Positions 5,318 through 6,041 of a stretch of 6,041 nt of DNA are shown here, piece after piece; position 1 is the stretch's first letter, and each line of letters starts with the position of its first letter. The notes beneath the pieces were generated by a model that was given only the letters and a program-made list of their open reading frames with translations, searched no databases and had not been told where the DNA came from. The stretch is from assembly GCA_035507035.1 (NCBI GenBank), contig DATJOJ010000021.1, forward strand, positions 1-6,041, in the 5' to 3' direction. The stretch comes from DATJOJ01 sp035507035 (lineage in GTDB: Bacteria; Acidobacteriota; Terriglobia; Terriglobales; Acidobacteriaceae). Position numbers and translations under genes: made by a program.

Positions 5318-5962
5318 TTACGCCGCGCGGTTGGGAGAGACGGCGGCGCGGTCTGCATTTTTTCGCCGCGAGCGACGGTACTCGAACAAGGCGGCAATCC
5401 CCCCAATGACCGCCAAGGTGACCAAAATGATGACCGCTGCCTTGTAGTAACGGTTAAAAAATGCGGTGATGGGGCGAGCATACAGTGAGCCTATTCCGGC
5501 GATCAGGAAATATCGTATGCTGCGGCCCAGGGTGAGCGCGCCGAGGAATTTTTTCCGCGGATACTGCAGGCCGCCGGCCGCGAGCAGGACCGGAACCAAC
5601 GGAAACGGCGGCGGCAGCAAGGCCGTTATCGCCACGGTGCGGAATCCCCATTTATCGAAGCGCTTAAAAAGCTTGCCCGCCTTTCGCTTGTTAAACCGCC
5701 GCTCAATCGCTTCCCTGCCGCCCTTGCGGCCCAGCAAATAAGTGATATAGCCACCGAGAACTGCGCCCACTGTGGCCATGACCGCGTAGTAGGGCCAGAT
5801 TTGGCGATGATGCGCGGCCAGCCACATAGTAAGCACGTCCATGCTGCCGGTTAGTGGCACAACGGAGTTGTCAGCGATGCCGATCAGGATTAGCCCCGGC
5901 CCGCCGAGGTGGAGGAGCCATCGCCAGGTGGATGACATCACCACTGCGGCAAGCCTCTGCAT
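5318..5962 (-). CDS. DedA/YqaA-like VTT-domain inner-membrane protein (214 aa)
   Basis: This is an integral membrane protein of the DedA / SNARE-associated (VTT) superfamily. Some members are linked to lipid-carrier flipping and membrane homeostasis; the substrate here is unknown. Hydrophobic segments lie near 15-30, 55-77, 108-130, 140-165 and 174-194. Family features include IADNSVVPLTGSMDVL (29-44), matching the acidic-residue/Pro first motif, and the glycine-rich TVGAVLGGYITYLLGRKGG (64-82). LLPPPFPLVPVLLAAGG (115-131) stands where DedA proteins have the re-entrant 'F-x-R-x-x-P' loop. GRSIRYFLIAGIG (146-158) follows. The tail after 194 is basic (YRRSRRKN), suiting a cytoplasmic C-terminus. 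Pro-rich LLPPPFPLVP instead of Arg-containing FxRxxP points to the YqaA-like branch rather than classical YohD/YqjA. ATG 5962 is the longest start; ATG 5938 is an alternative, and neither has a strong Shine-Dalgarno sequence. It may be co-transcribed with mqnC downstream. Superfamily assignment is confident, subfamily less so. Confidence 0.87.
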   Translation of the reverse strand: MQRLAAVVMSSTWRWLLHLGGPGLILIGIADNSVVPLTGSMDVLTMWLAAHHRQIWPYYAVMATVGAVLGGYITYLLGRKGGREAIERRFNKRKAGKLFKRFDKWGFRTVAITALLPPPFPLVPVLLAAGGLQYPRKKFLGALTLGRSIRYFLIAGIGSLYARPITAFFNRYYKAAVIILVTLAVIGGIAALFEYRRSRRKNADRAAVSPNRAA

Positions 5963-6006
5963 ATGATCGTCTTAGAAGCAGTTTCGCCCGGCAGAGTGGT
6001 ACAAAA

Positions 6007-6012
6007 ATTGTA
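6007..6012 (-). promoter_or_regulatory. Possible -10 element for the DedA-like gene
   Basis: On the minus strand TACAAT (5 of 6 matches to TATAAT) lies 44 bp ahead of the ATG at 5962. The region where a -35 should be is GC-rich and has no recognisable TTGACA-like hexamer, so this is only a weak candidate. Confidence 0.25.
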
Positions 6013-6041
6013 GTTTAGGTGAGCGCGGGGCTCGGGCTCGC

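Noticed and set aside
1..6041. A CRISPR array, tRNA or rRNA gene, phage module or defence system
   Set aside because: No direct-repeat/spacer pattern, cloverleaf, rRNA-like conserved block or associated protein family was seen on either strand.

Overview
The window looks like chromosomal DNA from a member of the Acidobacteriota (Terriglobia / 'Koribacter'-like). This placement is inferred from protein flavour, not from a search. It rests on a short 2-oxoglutarate dehydrogenase E1, a MqnC of the futalosine menaquinone pathway, a small 'MKNVYEVLRQKE'-type coiled-coil protein and a small exported protein that I associate from memory with this phylum. Base composition is moderately GC-rich. No tRNA, rRNA, CRISPR array or transposase gene is visible.

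Layout. Bases 1-193 hold the C-terminal DNA-binding end of a NarL/FixJ-type (LuxR-family) response regulator. Bases 194-488 contain no credible gene. They hold an unusual ~200 bp palindromic element (239-439) with perfect 12-bp terminal inverted repeats and further matching arm segments. A 147-residue exported protein of unknown function lies on the minus strand (489-932). Diverging from it, behind a TTGACA-type promoter, is an 87-residue coiled-coil / Ala-Pro-rich protein (1143-1406), followed by a stem-loop that may be its terminator. The largest gene is sucA-like (1556-4057, 833 residues). Two minus-strand genes converge on it: mqnC (4154-5212) and, upstream of mqnC, a DedA/VTT-domain membrane protein (5318-5962).

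How the genes fit together. Most are ordinary housekeeping or lineage-typical genes rather than one pathway. SucA feeds the oxidative TCA cycle and MqnC makes the quinone that accepts respiratory electrons, but they are transcribed convergently and there is no sign of shared control. No sucB (E2) lies beside sucA. The dedA and mqnC genes share a strand with a 105 bp gap and might be co-transcribed, with no evident functional link.

The feature most worth a second look is the 239-439 palindrome. Each half reads TGTCATCCCGAA, then a GC-rich hairpin, then AGGGACC, then TACGATGC, with the two halves in inverted orientation. This suggests a REP-doublet or MITE-like dispersed element, or a structured RNA. 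The rest of the window looks conventional.
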